A DNA stretch of 64,000 nucleotides. It comes from Episyrphus balteatus. Taxonomy: Eukaryota; Arthropoda; Insecta; Diptera; Syrphidae. Shown here in pieces: positions 11,101 through 24,200 of this stretch (positions within the stretch are counted from its first letter, which is position 1; each line of letters opens with the position of its first letter). A program made the translations under genes and the position numbers. The notes under the pieces were generated by a model, which saw only the letters and a list, made by a program, of their open reading frames with translations, had not been told where the DNA came from and made no database searches. The stretch is from positions 78,748,253 through 78,812,252 of the forward strand of contig NC_079135.1 of NCBI RefSeq assembly GCF_945859705.1, read 5' to 3'.

Positions 11101-11289
11101 TAAAAATATTTGTTTGCAGTTTTATATATAAAAGTGAAAAAAATCTTTTATTCAAATTTTCTAATTTTATTTTTGCATTTTATTTCTTTTATTTTTTAAA
11201 TCATATTATGAAATGTCATATCAGGCAGACGGCAGTATTGCCATGTCCTTATTCTTAACTATAAAAATTGTAAAATTTTATGATGAAAA

Positions 11290-11313
11290 AATAAAGAATA
11301 TTATCTATCTATC
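11290..11313 (+). promoter_or_regulatory. AATAAA signal and TATC-repeat tail of the LINE
   Basis: AATAAA at 11290-11295 is followed by TTATCTATCTATC and then directly by the target-site duplication. A microsatellite tail instead of poly(A) is common in several LINE clades and marks the 3' end used for target-primed reverse transcription. Confidence 0.75.
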
Positions 11314-11325
11314 TACAATAATTCG
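11314..11325. repeat. Target-site duplication, 3' copy
   Basis: Perfect match to 6336-6347. Joining the flanks gives the pre-insertion site. Confidence 0.85.
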
Positions 11326-13729
11326 TCGGTGAAGATCGAAAACTTGCTAACATTGTACCTGCTAGCTCTTTTCTTCAAAATACAAAAATTTTCTTTTTAA
11401 AAAAGGGCCTAGCGTTTTTACCGGTAAAAAATTGGCTTTAGCGACCTGTCCTGTCTCAATCTCACCGGTTATAATAAATTTGTTTTTTTGCTGCGTCTGA
11501 TAGCAATAATTCTTTTCATCAAAGCTCTTAAAACTTAATCTCAATAAAACTAAAAAGGAGGAAAAAGGTAAGATGCCGGTATTTTGTTCAGAATGCGCCC
11601 TTATCTCATTTTCTACAAACATAATCTTAAATAAAGGCTTTTATCTTAATAACTGCAGAAATCAAAAATGTTGTAGCTACATTTTTTTTATTGAAAAAAA
11701 AAGGTTTTTTTTTTTTCAAATTAAATTCGTTAAAAATTTACTTTTTGCTCAAAAAACATTTAAAATAGGTAAAAAACATATATCAAAGTAATTTTAACCA
11801 CGTTTTGTTAAAATCCAACTATTTTTTGTAAAAAATAAAAGTAAAAAAACAAAAAATCGAATTTTTGCATTTTTCTCAATATTTTTGAGGTTATAAAAAA
11901 AACAGTTTGAGTAAAAGTTGTAGACCTTTTTATCATCTACAACTTTTGCCGGATAGGAGGTCTACTTTTGACATATAAATGGTAAAAAACCACGATTTTT
12001 GACACCCACCCAACTTTTTCGCCTACTTACCCACTTTACCCCAATTTGTTTGTGGGCAATTTATTTTTACCTTTCATATACCATTTATCCTAAATTTCTC
12101 ACCACCCATATGCTTTCTTTTGAAAAATTATTGGCACTTTTGCTTTCGAGACAGTTAGTGTTTTTTCTTGCACTTGAGTATAAAGGTAGTAAATACATAA
12201 ACTCATATGAATTTCGAAAGAATCTCATTACATCTTTAAGAAATTCATCTTTAAATTTACGTAAGCATAAACTTTTATGAGATGTAAAATGTATGAGGGG
12301 GTGGTTACACTTTTTTTTCCCAAGCTACAAAAACCCACACATCGCCCACATACGCGCCTTATTCAAGAATATTCATTAGAAAACATCAGTTGCTTTTTTT
12401 TTATCCTTGAAAAGCATCCAACGACGAACAATCCGAACCCAACTTATGTAATCTACCGTCTTCAGATTCAAAACGTCAAGGAATTCAAGCAAATTGGCCA
12501 CAATACTATAGAGATGGAGGTTTGTTGGAGGAAAATTACCCATTTGAAATTCAAAAAGGATAATCCAAAGGGAAAATCAGATATGAAATTTATTGCATAG
12601 GCGACTGTTTGGTTTTCGAATGATAATTTCCAAACACGTCTTTGCAGCATCCAGCAGAAGAAGAAGAACCAATAGACATCCACATCAGACAGTCATCATT
12701 CCGATGGAGCAATTCAATCGGAAGCAAAGTATTTTTGGTGAAAATTCGATGCGAGGAATTTTTGTGGGCCGGTAAATTGAGGAAGAATACCTTGTACCTT
12801 GTATAGTCTGTTTAACATGACAGCATCAGGTTCCTACGTAGACAAACCTACCCATAGTGAAGTTTTTATAAACCGACGCACGAGGAATATATGTATAATG
12901 GAGAAGAAGCCTTCACAGTTATGAATTGAAAACGGCTTTATATACTTTTGGAATGAATTTCCCGTGAAAAAGATAAGTATTATCACTGAAGGCAGACAGA
13001 CAGACAGAATCAATTGCCAAAAGTGTGTAATTTAGTATAAGGGTGAATTTGTTTCAATTGTTCATTATTTGTAGTGTATGTATGTAGGAACGTGTTGTAC
13101 AGTAAAGGTTTCATTTTTAGAATTATAATATATTCAGACTTGCGAGGTTCACATGGAGGGATTTTTCGTTCTGCATTGAATTTCAATGTGGAAAATGTCT
13201 TGAAAGCTTCCTGCGTTGAACGTGAAAGTTTTATTATGACTTTTGATAAGCTACAGGATATGTATATTTATTTTTCAATTTGAAAATTAACTTCTAATGT
13301 TAAGCCAATCACGTTAAATTTGTTTTTGAAAGTCATGTGGAATTACGAGGAAAAATATTTTATTTAAGTCTTTGGTCGTAGGTATTACCACCTTCCAATC
13401 CCATAATCACGGCTGTCATGTTTTGAAATACTTTTTACTAGCTGAATAAACGACTTCAAATTTTTTTAAGACACGTCAATATACACCAGCTTCACACATA
13501 ATGTAAAACAAATTTGTTCTTGTAAAAATACTTAACTACGATCATCAAGTAACCCCTGAGAAAAAAAATATGATTGTGTGATAACGGTGGGCCAAAGTAA
13601 AAAAAAATTATTCGGCAGCCTTTTTAGCCAACTTTTGGCAAAGTATACGAAGCCCTGAATGATTCTATACAAATTGAAATGCATAGAATAGAATTTTTCA
13701 CGGCATGTCAAGAAATATTCTAATTTTAA
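11326..13729. other. Intergenic DNA with a short hairpin, no gene recognised
   Basis: An AAAAGTTGTAGA / TCTACAACTTTT stem lies near 11915-11950. The adjacent text (TGGTAAAAAACCACG, CACCCACCC) is reminiscent of the foldback at 31717-32460 and may be a decayed relative. Open frames at 12277-12600 and 12593-12775 have no recognisable similarity. The remainder is AT-rich. Confidence 0.4.
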
Positions 13730-14500
13730 CGATAAAGCAACTGGCCTACCGCAAGGTAGTGCTCTTGGTCCAATTTGTAACTTATGTTTAAAAAGCGATG
13801 CATCTCAAGCAGTATACATCATTAAACTACGTTTGTGAACCACAGCTTTATCTGCGTAGGACAAAAAGATTAACGAATCTTATATTAAATTTTTAAATGC
13901 TTTCAATAATCCAAATGAAACAAAAATTGTGGTTTCGAATGAAAATAAGTCCTCTTTGACTTTATTTATGTATAAGAAATGTATCAAATGCTTGAATTCC
14001 ATTTGCAAATGAGGCAAAATATTATGGAATGAATCTCTGTAAGCCGAATGTTAAAAAATTGCTAAAGATTAATTAATAAATTAAGATAAACGTTCTGACT
14101 TCTTGTCATTAATAAAATAGGTAATATCCTTGTAAAGCTTTAGAGAAGACTTTTAGCCGTTTGCTCAAACGAAACTTAAGGATGTAAGTTCTACACAAAA
14201 CCTTATGTAATGATAACGCAGAGTAATAAGTAGGGAATAAGAGTTTAGGCTCTACATAAATATTTCGGTTTCGTTTCAGCAAATGGCTCTTAAAGCACAG
14301 GCATAATTATGTCGATGATAATTATGGATATTTTTGTATCGGGAATTTTGTATCTGTCATGAGCAAAATCACTGACAAATCTTTGAGGAAAGTTGGGCAA
14401 TGGGCTACGATCTGTTGTCTAGGAGTAAGCCAAAATAAATTGGAACTGATAGCCCTGTCAAAAACTATGTCTGAAAAGCATACCGTTACTGAACGGTAGG
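13730..14500 (+). pseudogene. Decayed non-LTR reverse transcriptase fragments
   Basis: In the + strand, TGLPQGSALGPICNL at about 13739 matches the RT box usually written GVPQGS.LGP. It is followed after several stops and shifts by AKYYGMNL (about 14012), resembling the downstream VKYLG.L motif of Jockey-like RTs. A second scrap near 14370-14450, SLRKVGQWATICCLGVSQNK, resembles the WC...GL.VNP.K segment of another LINE RT, so two different elements may be juxtaposed. Many stops make both non-functional. Confidence 0.6.
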
Positions 14501-17500
14501 GGAGCTCACGAGGAACAAAAAAATAATCGGCAAAATTGGGGTTGAGCCAAAGAGACCTTCTCTGATTTAAAAATATGGATCATACAGAAAAATTCCAAAG
14601 ACTTAAGTTGAAGAAAATAAAGGAGAATGCCCAAAAATATATCGAGAAAAAACCGATTAAATTGAGACCTACATTCCTACATGGCTTAAAAGGGTATCAA
14701 TTGTACTTGATTTTAGTTTCATGAGATCCCGCATCGAAAAATACCCCAAGATCATGTGCCATATAAGCTTAGATTATTTGTTTAAAAGTTCCGAGGATGG
14801 TATTTTGAGAAAAAAAATCATGTTTGATGCCCTTTCCTTTCTAGGTCTCATTTTAATCGGTGCTAGGTTTGTTTTGGGCATTCTCCTTTCATACAAGTTT
14901 TGCCTTAAGGGGTAATAACACCTTGTAAACCATGAAATCGAGCGTCATATTCATCAGCGTATAAAACAAAGAAGAAATATTATTTTCTTTTGGTGTTTGT
15001 TTAGTTCAATTAAGTATATTAATAGGTAACAGAATAGGCTAATGTTAAATTTTGTAATGATGTGAAATTTTTTAAATGGCGGTGTAGTTCAGGATGATAG
15101 TAAAATCCTGTGCTCCCATCGGGCGACCAACTAACTCCTACAGTTCTTAACCGATTGGGCTGAAATTTTGTGTGGAGCTTAAAAATACTATTCTCTATTA
15201 TTTGACACCGATAAAAATTTCACTTAACTCCTTCTTCTTCTCATGGTTTCAATTGTAGGTTGTAGCATTCTTTGGTTACCACTGGTATATCGTTAATCTC
15301 TTGCATTTTCAGCTGCAAAATACTTACGGGTCATAGTTTTTTGGTTTTTCTTCCAATTCAAATCTATTTGATTTGACAAAATTGTAGCTTTTGACAGATT
15401 ATTTTTCAAACTAAATAAAAAATCCCTAGGATATTTTTAACAGAGTTTTAAATTTAAAGATTCCATTAAAAGTAAGGACTTTAACTAAAGAAGAGTGAAT
15501 TAAATGAATTTTTAATGATGTATAGTTAAAGGCGACAATAGTTTAACGAAGCCGTTAACTAAAGCGATAAATTTCAAAATTTAATGGAGGCTCAATAAAT
15601 TGGCCCTTAAACTTGTTTTCGTAAAAATCTAAACTTGTGGATTTTGCACAAACCTAATTTAAAAAAAATTGCTATTGATCTATTTTACGGGTTTGAAAAA
15701 AAATATGAGAAATACTTAAATAAACTCTGAAACAATGATCAGAGATCTGATCTTATTCTTCCATGTTTCGATAACTGGATCTTGTCACTTATTATGAAGA
15801 TCATTTTTATTTTCAATAGATTCTAGTTTCAGTTCGATTGTATTACCTACTCAAAGGTTAGTGAGTTTCAATTTCAAAACGTGTAGCTATCCACGCTAAT
15901 TCAGTCACCAAGCAAATCGGCCTGGGATTGCCATCAATACCTACAAATTGAGCTCTCGTTTTACAGTCGTCAATTGTCATAGAGTTTTAGAGGTTCTATT
16001 CAATATCTGTCCAGGGAAAAAGAATCGATTAATGAAAATATCTTTTATTTTTGTCAAAAATTGTAGAAAACTTGTTTTTCATTTATTTTATTATGAATAT
16101 TGTACCTGTTGTCTTCCAGAAGATACGAATTTTGTACATTCACATTATTTATTTGTATCGTATGTATCTTATTCATTATTTCAATAACTACTACCTTTTA
16201 TCCATTCAAATAATTCCAATGCTGTTAAAGAAAAAATGATTGAATTTGTGCTTCAATAAAAATATCAATTATTCAAACAAAAAATAAAGAAAAATCGCAA
16301 GAATATTATATCAGAACCGACCTACTCGTACTTTAATCTCTAATGATGGGTACGTGTCGCGAATATGTAACCATAACAATGTTTTACTACTTTAGTATTT
16401 TCCCATAAAGACTACAAATATGTGCGCTTAACTACCAAATACCTTAGTATATCTAAATTATATGTGTTTCTTTGAATGGTTTTGGAAAGTAGAAATGTCA
16501 AAAAGTCTTTAACAAAAACCCAATGAACTCTCCGTGAATACTAAATGGCACGTAAGTATCTTTTTTCTCCATTGGCTATGTGTTCATGGCAAAATTTTGT
16601 AATTAGTTCCTCTCGTTGATTCTATATATTGACCTCCTATAATATAGGACACTCGAATAGAATCGTTTTCAAACATTCCACTTCATTGTCTGCGTTAGCC
16701 TTAGAGGCACATTGTAATGATCTAATGAATGAGAAGGACATCGAAACAAATTTCGGTTATCGTCAAGGCTCACGCAATAGACGAAGAAAAAAAAAAAGGA
16801 GAAGACAAAAAAGAAAACATACCTACGTTTAGAAAAGAAAATATATCCCCCATGAGGAGAAATAAAATTCAGTTTGACATACCACAGTAAACTCAATAAA
16901 ATACCGACTAGTTTATTAAGGTTTTACACACTTAAGCCAAGGACTCACAACAAGCATGGTTGGGTTGTGTATGGGAAACGAGTTGGCATTGTGATGTGAA
17001 CGTTACAAGATAAACCTAATCCCTAAGGATTCACCATTATATTTTACCTCCTCTGGCAAACAAAAAAAAAAAACCACACAGAGTTGACCTTAGCCCTGGC
17101 AGTAACATCAGCATCAAATTTTATGCAATGGTAGCACGAATATCCCACTTATTTTTTTGTATTTTTTTAGTCTTGAATGGACAAATGTTTTTATTATCAT
17201 TGTGTGTGTTGTCAGCGAAGGATATCAATTTATCTTGGCAATTTTTTACCGCCCCCCAATGTACCATTAGTGCCAACATAAACAAGATTCTTTCTTCTAT
17301 TTTTTTTTTTTTTTGGCTTGTTGTCATGTTTGATAGGGACTTTCTTCGGGTCATTATTTGAAAGGGAGCTAGATAAATAAGCCGCATTGCGAGAAGAGGG
17401 ATAAAATTGCCAAGATGAAGAGAAAAATACAGTAAAAAAGTATAAACGTGTCCGTCAAGTTGAGAAATTTTATTGCATGTCCTTGAAGCTCCTTAGCGCA

Positions 17501-18090
17501 GGCAGCAGAAAGAATGATAAAAAAGAAAAAAAAAAATGATACAATTGAGTTGTCCAAGTGTCTAGTTGTTGATGAAATCTTCAACATAGTTGCTATCCAT
17601 CAGTTGAGGTAATAATTGAGTTGAGTTGAAGACGGGTGAAACTTGATAAAACAATTTCAGAGAAAGAACACTTCAAGATGATTGAGGACGACAGTTTCTT
17701 ATGTGGTAGATTTGTTTGTTTTTTGTTTATTTTTTTCTAAGAACGGATAGGAATATAATATTTATTATGAAAGCAAAAAAAAAAAATTATTTAGAATTGT
17801 AAGTTTAAAAGATTGATGAAATAAAATAAATTCATTGGAGTTAGTTAACAAATTAAAAAAAATAATGTCTTTGGGTTGTTTATGCTAAAGTTAATTTAGG
17901 TTGGTCAATAATGAGAGCCAAATATAACTCTGATGGATTGAATATAATATAGTATAACATTCTTAAGAAATTCCTTTTAAAATGGTCGGATTCTTAGAAA
18001 CTTTTTTTAAGTTTTATCCGAACAAAATGTCCGTCAAAAGCTTGTAAGACAGTTTTGTATAGGAATAATAAAAAATCATACGCAAAGTCC
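14501..18090. other. AT-rich intergenic DNA, no gene recognised
   Basis: No convincing coding frame or terminal repeat was found. The short frames at 15948-16239, 16629-16832 and 17121-17587 are low-complexity and unsupported. A phrase near 15140-15180 (AACCGATTGGGCTGAAATTT) looks like the dispersed insect repeats that also flank GTCT arrays. Confidence 0.4.
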
Positions 18091-18348
18091 AGGGCCCTAT
18101 TTCATAAAACTACAAGACTAATAATTATTTGTGAATTTACTTGTAGCTTGTAAATTATCAGCAAATTTCTGTTTCATAAAGAATTGGAATAGACTAATAA
18201 CTACAAGTATCATAGACTTTTAACTACAAGTAAAATTTACAAGTGAGGCGAATATTTCTGTTTCATAAAAGTATGTATTTGAAAAATTTGTTTTAGTGAT
18301 AGACTTGTAACTATAAGCGATTTTTACAAGAGCAGAAAAACTAATAAA
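18091..18348. repeat. Short interspersed motif block, TTTCATAAAA/ACTACAAG
   Basis: TTTCATAAA recurs at about 18110, 18173 and 18262, with CTACAAG or its complement CTTGTAG/CTTGTAA between copies. It is a degenerate repeat abutting the GTCY element. Confidence 0.4.
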
Positions 18349-19242
18349 ATAAAATGCACGACTGGGTCGCACGAACTTGCTCTTAGAGTTAAAGTTGGCT
18401 AAATTTTTAAGACTTTTTATATAGATATTTGGAAAAAAAAAATAAAATAAAATCTGAAATCAAATTGCCCTCCAAAACAAGTATGCAGTTTTGATTGATA
18501 TATTAAGATGTGTTAAAAAAAAATTTCAAAATCGTTAGAGCCGTTTTTTAAAAAACTAATTTTTTATAAATAATTTTTTGGAAAAAAAGTTTTTAAATAA
18601 AATTGGTATGCCATTTTGTAGAAATCACTAATCTAAACATCTAAAAACAAAATTTCAAAAAAATTCAATGTCTCGTTTTCGAAGATTTGATTTTTCAAAA
18701 AAAAAATTTCAAATTATTTTTTGGAAATTTTATTTTTGGTTTATATTTAAATTTTATAAAAAAGTTTCGTTGAAATCGAATAAGCAGTTTCGGAGATAAT
18801 CGGATTTGAAAAAAGAAACGGTTCTGTGGCAGGTACCGTTAATAATGATTTTCAAAAAAAAATTTTTTCATTGAAATATAGACCTTAGCTTAAAACTAAC
18901 ATTTGAATTTTTTAAACAAAATCGGTATATGACAAGTACCGTTATTTTTGGTCCAAAAAAATTAGTTCCAAAAACCCCTCTGGAGAGTCGCCAAATAACG
19001 CTACATACCAAGTTTGACATTAATCGGTTCATCCGTTTAGGCTGTAGCTAGTTATGCAGACAGACTGACAGACTGACAGACTGACAGACTGACAGACTGA
19101 CAGACTGACAGACAGACGGACTTCCGGGACCCACTTTTTTGGCATTGTCTACCATCGCAATGTCATCGAAAAATGTTATCTCAACTTTTTTTTTGTACAA
19201 ATGCATAACTTGATATATAGTACCTATATCGCAAGTAAAAAT
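18349..19242 (-). mobile_element. GTCY-microsatellite element, copy A (uninterrupted)
   Basis: Read on the minus strand it begins ATTTTTACTTGCGATATAGG, has a CAGTCTGT array, then CCTAAACGGATGAACCGATT, AT-rich filler with repeated AACGGTACCTG, and ends AAGTTCGTGCGACCCAGTCG followed by TGCATTTTATTT. The same order occurs at 34763-35756 and 51799-54691. No coding frame or clear TIR is visible. The GTCY array plus conserved flank recalls the dipteran mini-me/Helentron-type non-autonomous elements; this assignment is inferred. This copy gives the empty site for the insertion in copy C. Confidence 0.75.
19056..19121. repeat. CAGACTGA microsatellite within copy A
   Basis: About seven near-perfect CAGACTGA units plus variants (minus strand TCAGTCTG). 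Short frames through it are artefacts. Confidence 0.9.
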
Positions 19243-20593
19243 CAGACGCAAAGTTCAAGTACAAGATTTTCACTTTGAAAAAGGGCGAGTCTCGCATTTA
19301 CTTGCATAAATATCGTATAAATCAAAATCTAAAAAAAAAAAAAATTAGATGTCCTCAATAATTTTGTAATTTTTGTAAGGACCACCAAAATGTATGTAGA
19401 TTGTAGAGTCAGCCTCAGCAGTTCAGGGTATTAAAACTGTTAAACGGTTTGTTTTTTACGAATCCCAAGACAGCCTAATGCATTTTTTGATTGAAAAATA
19501 CATTTTTTAAATAAACTTTTGTTTTTTAATTTTGTTTTGTGAAATTAAAACAAATTGGTAAAGCGTGAGTTGAATATTAAGGACATCAGAATTACACAAC
19601 CTGGTTTCAAATAACGTTATCATGTAAAATTATGGTCCGTAAACTAATTTAGCAGACAACCAATTTTTTTTAAATAATTCAGTGTATTTCAACATTTTTG
19701 AGCAATTAAACAAAAAATGTGGATTTTCCTACCAGAATTTATAAATTGATTAAGTTTTTGAAAAAAAAAAAATATTAAAGCTTCCTTAAGACTGGGTTCC
19801 CTTTTTCAGCAAAGTCAAATCTCATGTAAAAGCATTTGTGTGTATTAGTGAATGTGTTTCGCTCTCTCGCCATCGAATTCTCTGGTTTTTTACTCTCAGG
19901 ATGTTGGTTATGGTTTTCATTCATTGTCTCTTTGTGAGATCGCCATCGCACTCACGCGTGCGGGGTGACATGCAAATGGATGTAGGTATACTACATAGAT
20001 CTTTATATGGATATGGTGTTTGTGGACGAAAACTGGTTTGAAATTCAATATTTTCATGAAAGATTTCTGGAGTGTATACCTATTTATTTTTGAAATGAAA
20101 ACTTGTTTCCATGTTGCTGTTGTGGATGGCATTTGAGTTTTTTGTGTATCAGAGAAATTTTTTGCATTATAATAATAATTATAGTTGTTCAGCGGAGAAG
20201 CAGGTAGAGGATGTGTTATATGGGTGCATTGATATAATATACTTGACAGTATCCTTTGTGTAGTTTGTATAAAAATATGAGTAGATGCGCAGAAGGATTG
20301 GTTTTCAGGTTCTTGCTCACTTTTCAGTTGTTCTTCGTTGAGCAATTTTTTATCTCGCACACGCGCGTGCCGGCTGACATGGAAATGTATTTACTTACAA
20401 TATATAGAATGTTTAGGTTCTTATCTATATGTTGTTTGAGGATGGACTCGATATCAATCCAATTTACTTTCAACACCTTTTTAATAAAGATTTTTTTAGA
20501 GTTACCAATGCAATGAACTCAGTTGAATCGATTTTGTTTTTTATTTACCTATACCTACATTATTAGGAAACAAAAATAAGGCAGCATTAATAA
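19243..20593. other. Intergenic DNA, no gene recognised
   Basis: Nothing recognisable. Short frames at 19838-20041, 19917-20360 (minus) and 20256-20516 lack family resemblance. Confidence 0.4.
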
Positions 20594-21237
20594 CACTGGT
20601 CAACAAAATTGAACTTTTTTTTTGCCACAAGAACCAAGATATACTTTTCTATAGGTTTTTGATATGCTGAACTCGAATCTGAAGTCAAAAAAAATTTGAT
20701 TGGCCTCCGTTTTTGAGATATAACAGTTATAAAATGCTGAAAAACGTCATTTTGGCTCTTTTCTAGCTTCTGTTTTTATGTGGGGTAATTCATTATAAAC
20801 AAATTTGTTGCCAATAGCATTTTTCTGATTGCGCATTTGAGCTCAGCAACTCAAAAACCTTTAAAAAAGTATATTTTGGTTCTTGTGGCAAAAAAAGTTT
20901 AATTTGTTTGGCCAGTGCTATTTCTGAGTCAAAGACCACTCCTTAAATTTTAAATATCTCGGGAAGTAAAAAAGATATTGGAAAGATTTAAACATTTTTT
21001 GAAAGAATAAAACCAGTTCTTATAGGAACCGTTACAAATTTTTTCATAAGGAACTACCCCACATAAAAACATAACCTCGAAAACAGCCAAAATGACGTTT
21101 TTCGGTATTTTCTAACGGTAATATTTCAAAAACGGAGGCCAATAAACATTTTCTGACTTCAGATTCGAGTTCAGCATATCAAAAACATATAGAAAAGTAT
21201 ATTTTGGTTCTTGTGGCAAAAAGCTTGTTGACCAGTG
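20594..21237. mobile_element. Foldback MITE with CACTGGTCAACAA ends and TAA duplication
   Basis: The left end CACTGGTCAACAA and right end TTGTTGACCAGTG are perfect inverted repeats continuing as arms of about 200 bp, with shared blocks GCCACAAGAACC, GCTGAACTCGAATCTGAAG and AAAACGTCATTTTGGCT. TAA flanks both ends (20591-20593 and 21238-21240). A 3-bp TWA duplication is typical of PIF/Harbinger transposons, so this may be a Harbinger-type MITE. An internal CCAGTG at 20912-20917 hints at a compound structure. No transposase is encoded. Confidence 0.75.
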
Positions 21238-21240
21238 TAA

Positions 21241-24200
21241 CTTATAAGTTACTTTTTTTTAAACCTTGAAATTAATTTTTCAACTATGTAATCAAAGTTT
21301 AGGGAAGTTTTCAAAAATAATTTTCAAGCTCAACACTTTGAAAAAAAAAAATGATCTATTTTTTCAAACTGATATTTTATTTATAAATTCAGATAGGCAT
21401 TAGCTACTTTTTTGCTTGTTTCCTCAGTAGGTGTAATTTTAAAAACTTTGTTTTTGCTAAGGAAACATACTGAGCATCTTCACCTATTCAAAACTATTTC
21501 TATAAATACCATCAGGTGCATTCTAACCACAAATACACTTATATAACCCTTTACACATTCCCCCGCGAAAATATAACTATTATACCTACAAACCTACAAA
21601 AAAAAACCGAATCCGCAACATATAAACAAAGACTATGAAAAACAAAACGATATATTTATATTATATAACCCCGCACGCACGCGCGAGTGTAGTATAATAA
21701 ACAATACAACCCAGAAATCAACCTAAATATAGAAATCAATCATTGTGCACAAGCACATGTCAAATGTCAATACACATTTTTACACACAAACAAATGAATA
21801 CCACATATCTAATCCTTTACCTATATCCCCGCACGAGCGATGTGAATATTACACAATGCAAAGAATTTCGCTGACACAAAAAAAAAAAAACCCAAAAGTG
21901 TCAACTCGCAACCGCGGGTGCGATATTATAAACACGAAATGAATTGTTAGAAAAAACCCAAGAGTCAACAAGAACAAAACAACCCTTTTTGAAAACAAAA
22001 GATAATGATCTTGCAAAAAATATCTACTATCTACCTACTCTCTGCAGCATCTTCATAATTTCATGAATGATTTCTGCCTGCCTGAGTGAGGAAATAGGAA
22101 ACAAAAAAAAAAAAGTACATATTATGTAAACACAAAAAACAAAAACAAAATATAACGAGAAAATGAGAGCGCAAGAGCAAGTTTTTTTTCAATAAATAGA
22201 AAAGAACAGAAAAAAAGAGTTCATCAGCGCCAGCTTATGCGTGGCATTCTTTTGAACTAAATTTGCATGTGTGCGTGATCAATGGAATTTTCAAAGTAAA
22301 AAAGCTAAAATAGACACTTTTTCAACAATTTATATTAAAAATACTGTGAGCAAAAATATATATTTTTTTTTTGAAACTGATTTGAAATATAATGAAAAAA
22401 AATAATAAAAATAAATTGTGGATGCTTTGACTGCCCCTTCCTCAAAAACAGAATGCAAATATTGGTTTATTAAAATCAAATTTTTAGTGTGTAAATAAAA
22501 AAAATATTTTTTTTTGGCAAACGGGTTGCATGAACAACTTTATTAACTTCTCATTAAAAAATACATTTTGCATTTTGACACCTTTCCTTCAAATTAACCG
22601 TTCAAACTAACTTCAAATTAAATTTTAGAAATTTTATTGGATTCTCCTAATTTCCCTTTATTGTTTTCTTTTTGTTTCATCTAAAAACACTAATAAACGG
22701 TAAAGTTATTCTAAGAAGAGTGAGTAAAAAAACATGAAATTACAACAAATTAACGAAGCTTTTTTTCTAATAAAAAAAAAAAAAAAAAAATCTGTTTCGC
22801 GTACTGCATGAAAACACATTTGATCATTATAAAACAAAAAAAAAATAAATAAAAAGTTTATAAACAACGGTGCCCCAACCAAAATTCTGATTCAATCTAA
22901 ATTTGCAGGAAAAAAATCATTTTCGACCCTTATAAAAATCGCACAAGAAATGTTTCTAAAATTTAAATGATGCAAAAATATTTGTACGTTTATTACCTTT
23001 TCAAAAAAGTACGTTTCATAAGATTATCTTATAAACTGCAAAAGTTATACAACAATTAGTCAACCGTCTTCCATTAAAATGCTATGGAAACCCCCCCTTA
23101 AAAAAAAATATTAGACATAGAGAACTATGGAAAACACCTCTTTTCGCGTTCGTTATATCTCAGAAATTTCACGTTTCTGAGATCTCAAAGTGTTCACTAA
23201 AGGTTCATCACAAAAAGCTGCGATTATGTTTTTATAAAAATTAGGACAAACAAAATTTAGATTTTCATTTCTCGAGAGTTTTCTACGAGGAAATTCTTTC
23301 AAATCCAACAAAGCAAAACTTTGTAAATACAATTATTTGAAAAAATGTCATTTAAATTTATCTGAAATGTTAAGGTAATTATTGGGGATAGAGGCTATAT
23401 ATCTGGCGCCACTTGAGTTAATAAATACATATACAGTAGTGACCTAAGCACCCCAGCTCAGTGAAAAATGTTGTTTTTTTTTTTGTAAAAATTTCTTGTT
23501 CTTCGAGAAAATGCTTATTGGTAAGTTGTGTAATATTTACGAGTACTTCTTCTTTGCAACATTTATTTAGTTCATTTAACTAGTGGCTGTTACATCTTTA
23601 AAGACTTATCTGACCACTTTGGTTTTAATGCATATTCCACTTATGAGAGAGTGCCCTGTAATAAATATTAAAATAAAATTACAATAGTTTTGAATTAGAC
23701 GCACAGTTTATTGTTTGCAAAAATACCAGACATAATATTTTTGGAAGCCATCCAAACTAATTCATTAAGTTTTATTTTCGCTCATATTTTTTTTTTGCAA
23801 CTTATTATTTTTGTCTCATTATAAGTAAAGAATACTAAAAACGCTTAAATAGATTAACATACATATCTATGGAATGAATATTTTCATCTATTTACTGTTT
23901 GAAATCAAATAAAGTGGAAAGCAACTGGTTGCCTTAAGTTTTATTCTGGAATTTAATTTCTCTCAAAATGTCTGGTAGCGTCCCCATGAGTGTCAATAAA
24001 GAGGAAATTCACACTTTTCGTTTTTTTTTGTTTTATACTTTTTCCGAAAGAAAGGAATGGAATGCGAAACCCATTTCCACTGTGTGACTTTTTCAAAATG
24101 AAAAAGAAAAAAACAAAACAAACAAAAAAAAAAAAGAAACTGAAATAAAACCATAAAGCCACCACCACCACCACGTGGATGCGAAAAGCTTGAATTCGAG

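Larger units (their letters stand above)
6348..11313 (+). mobile_element. Full-length non-LTR retrotransposon (LINE), about 4.97 kb
   Basis: The element has a 249-bp 5' leader, ORF1, ORF2 with endonuclease and reverse transcriptase, a 541-bp 3' UTR, an AATAAA and a short TATC-repeat tail, bracketed by a 12-bp target-site duplication. The leader begins with a small palindrome, TTGACA then TGTCAA (6351-6369). Both frames are long and mostly free of disabling changes, so the insertion looks young. The RT and the CCHC-like carboxy end place it among apurinic-endonuclease LINEs of the broad CR1/Jockey/I kind. I cannot fix the clade by eye. No RNase H domain is apparent. It sits about 32 kb upstream of the netrin exon in non-repeat DNA. 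Confidence 0.93.

Noticed and set aside
13074..13283. 69-codon frame as a host gene
   Set aside because: No recognisable domain, no splice context, and AT-rich composition like the surrounding DNA.
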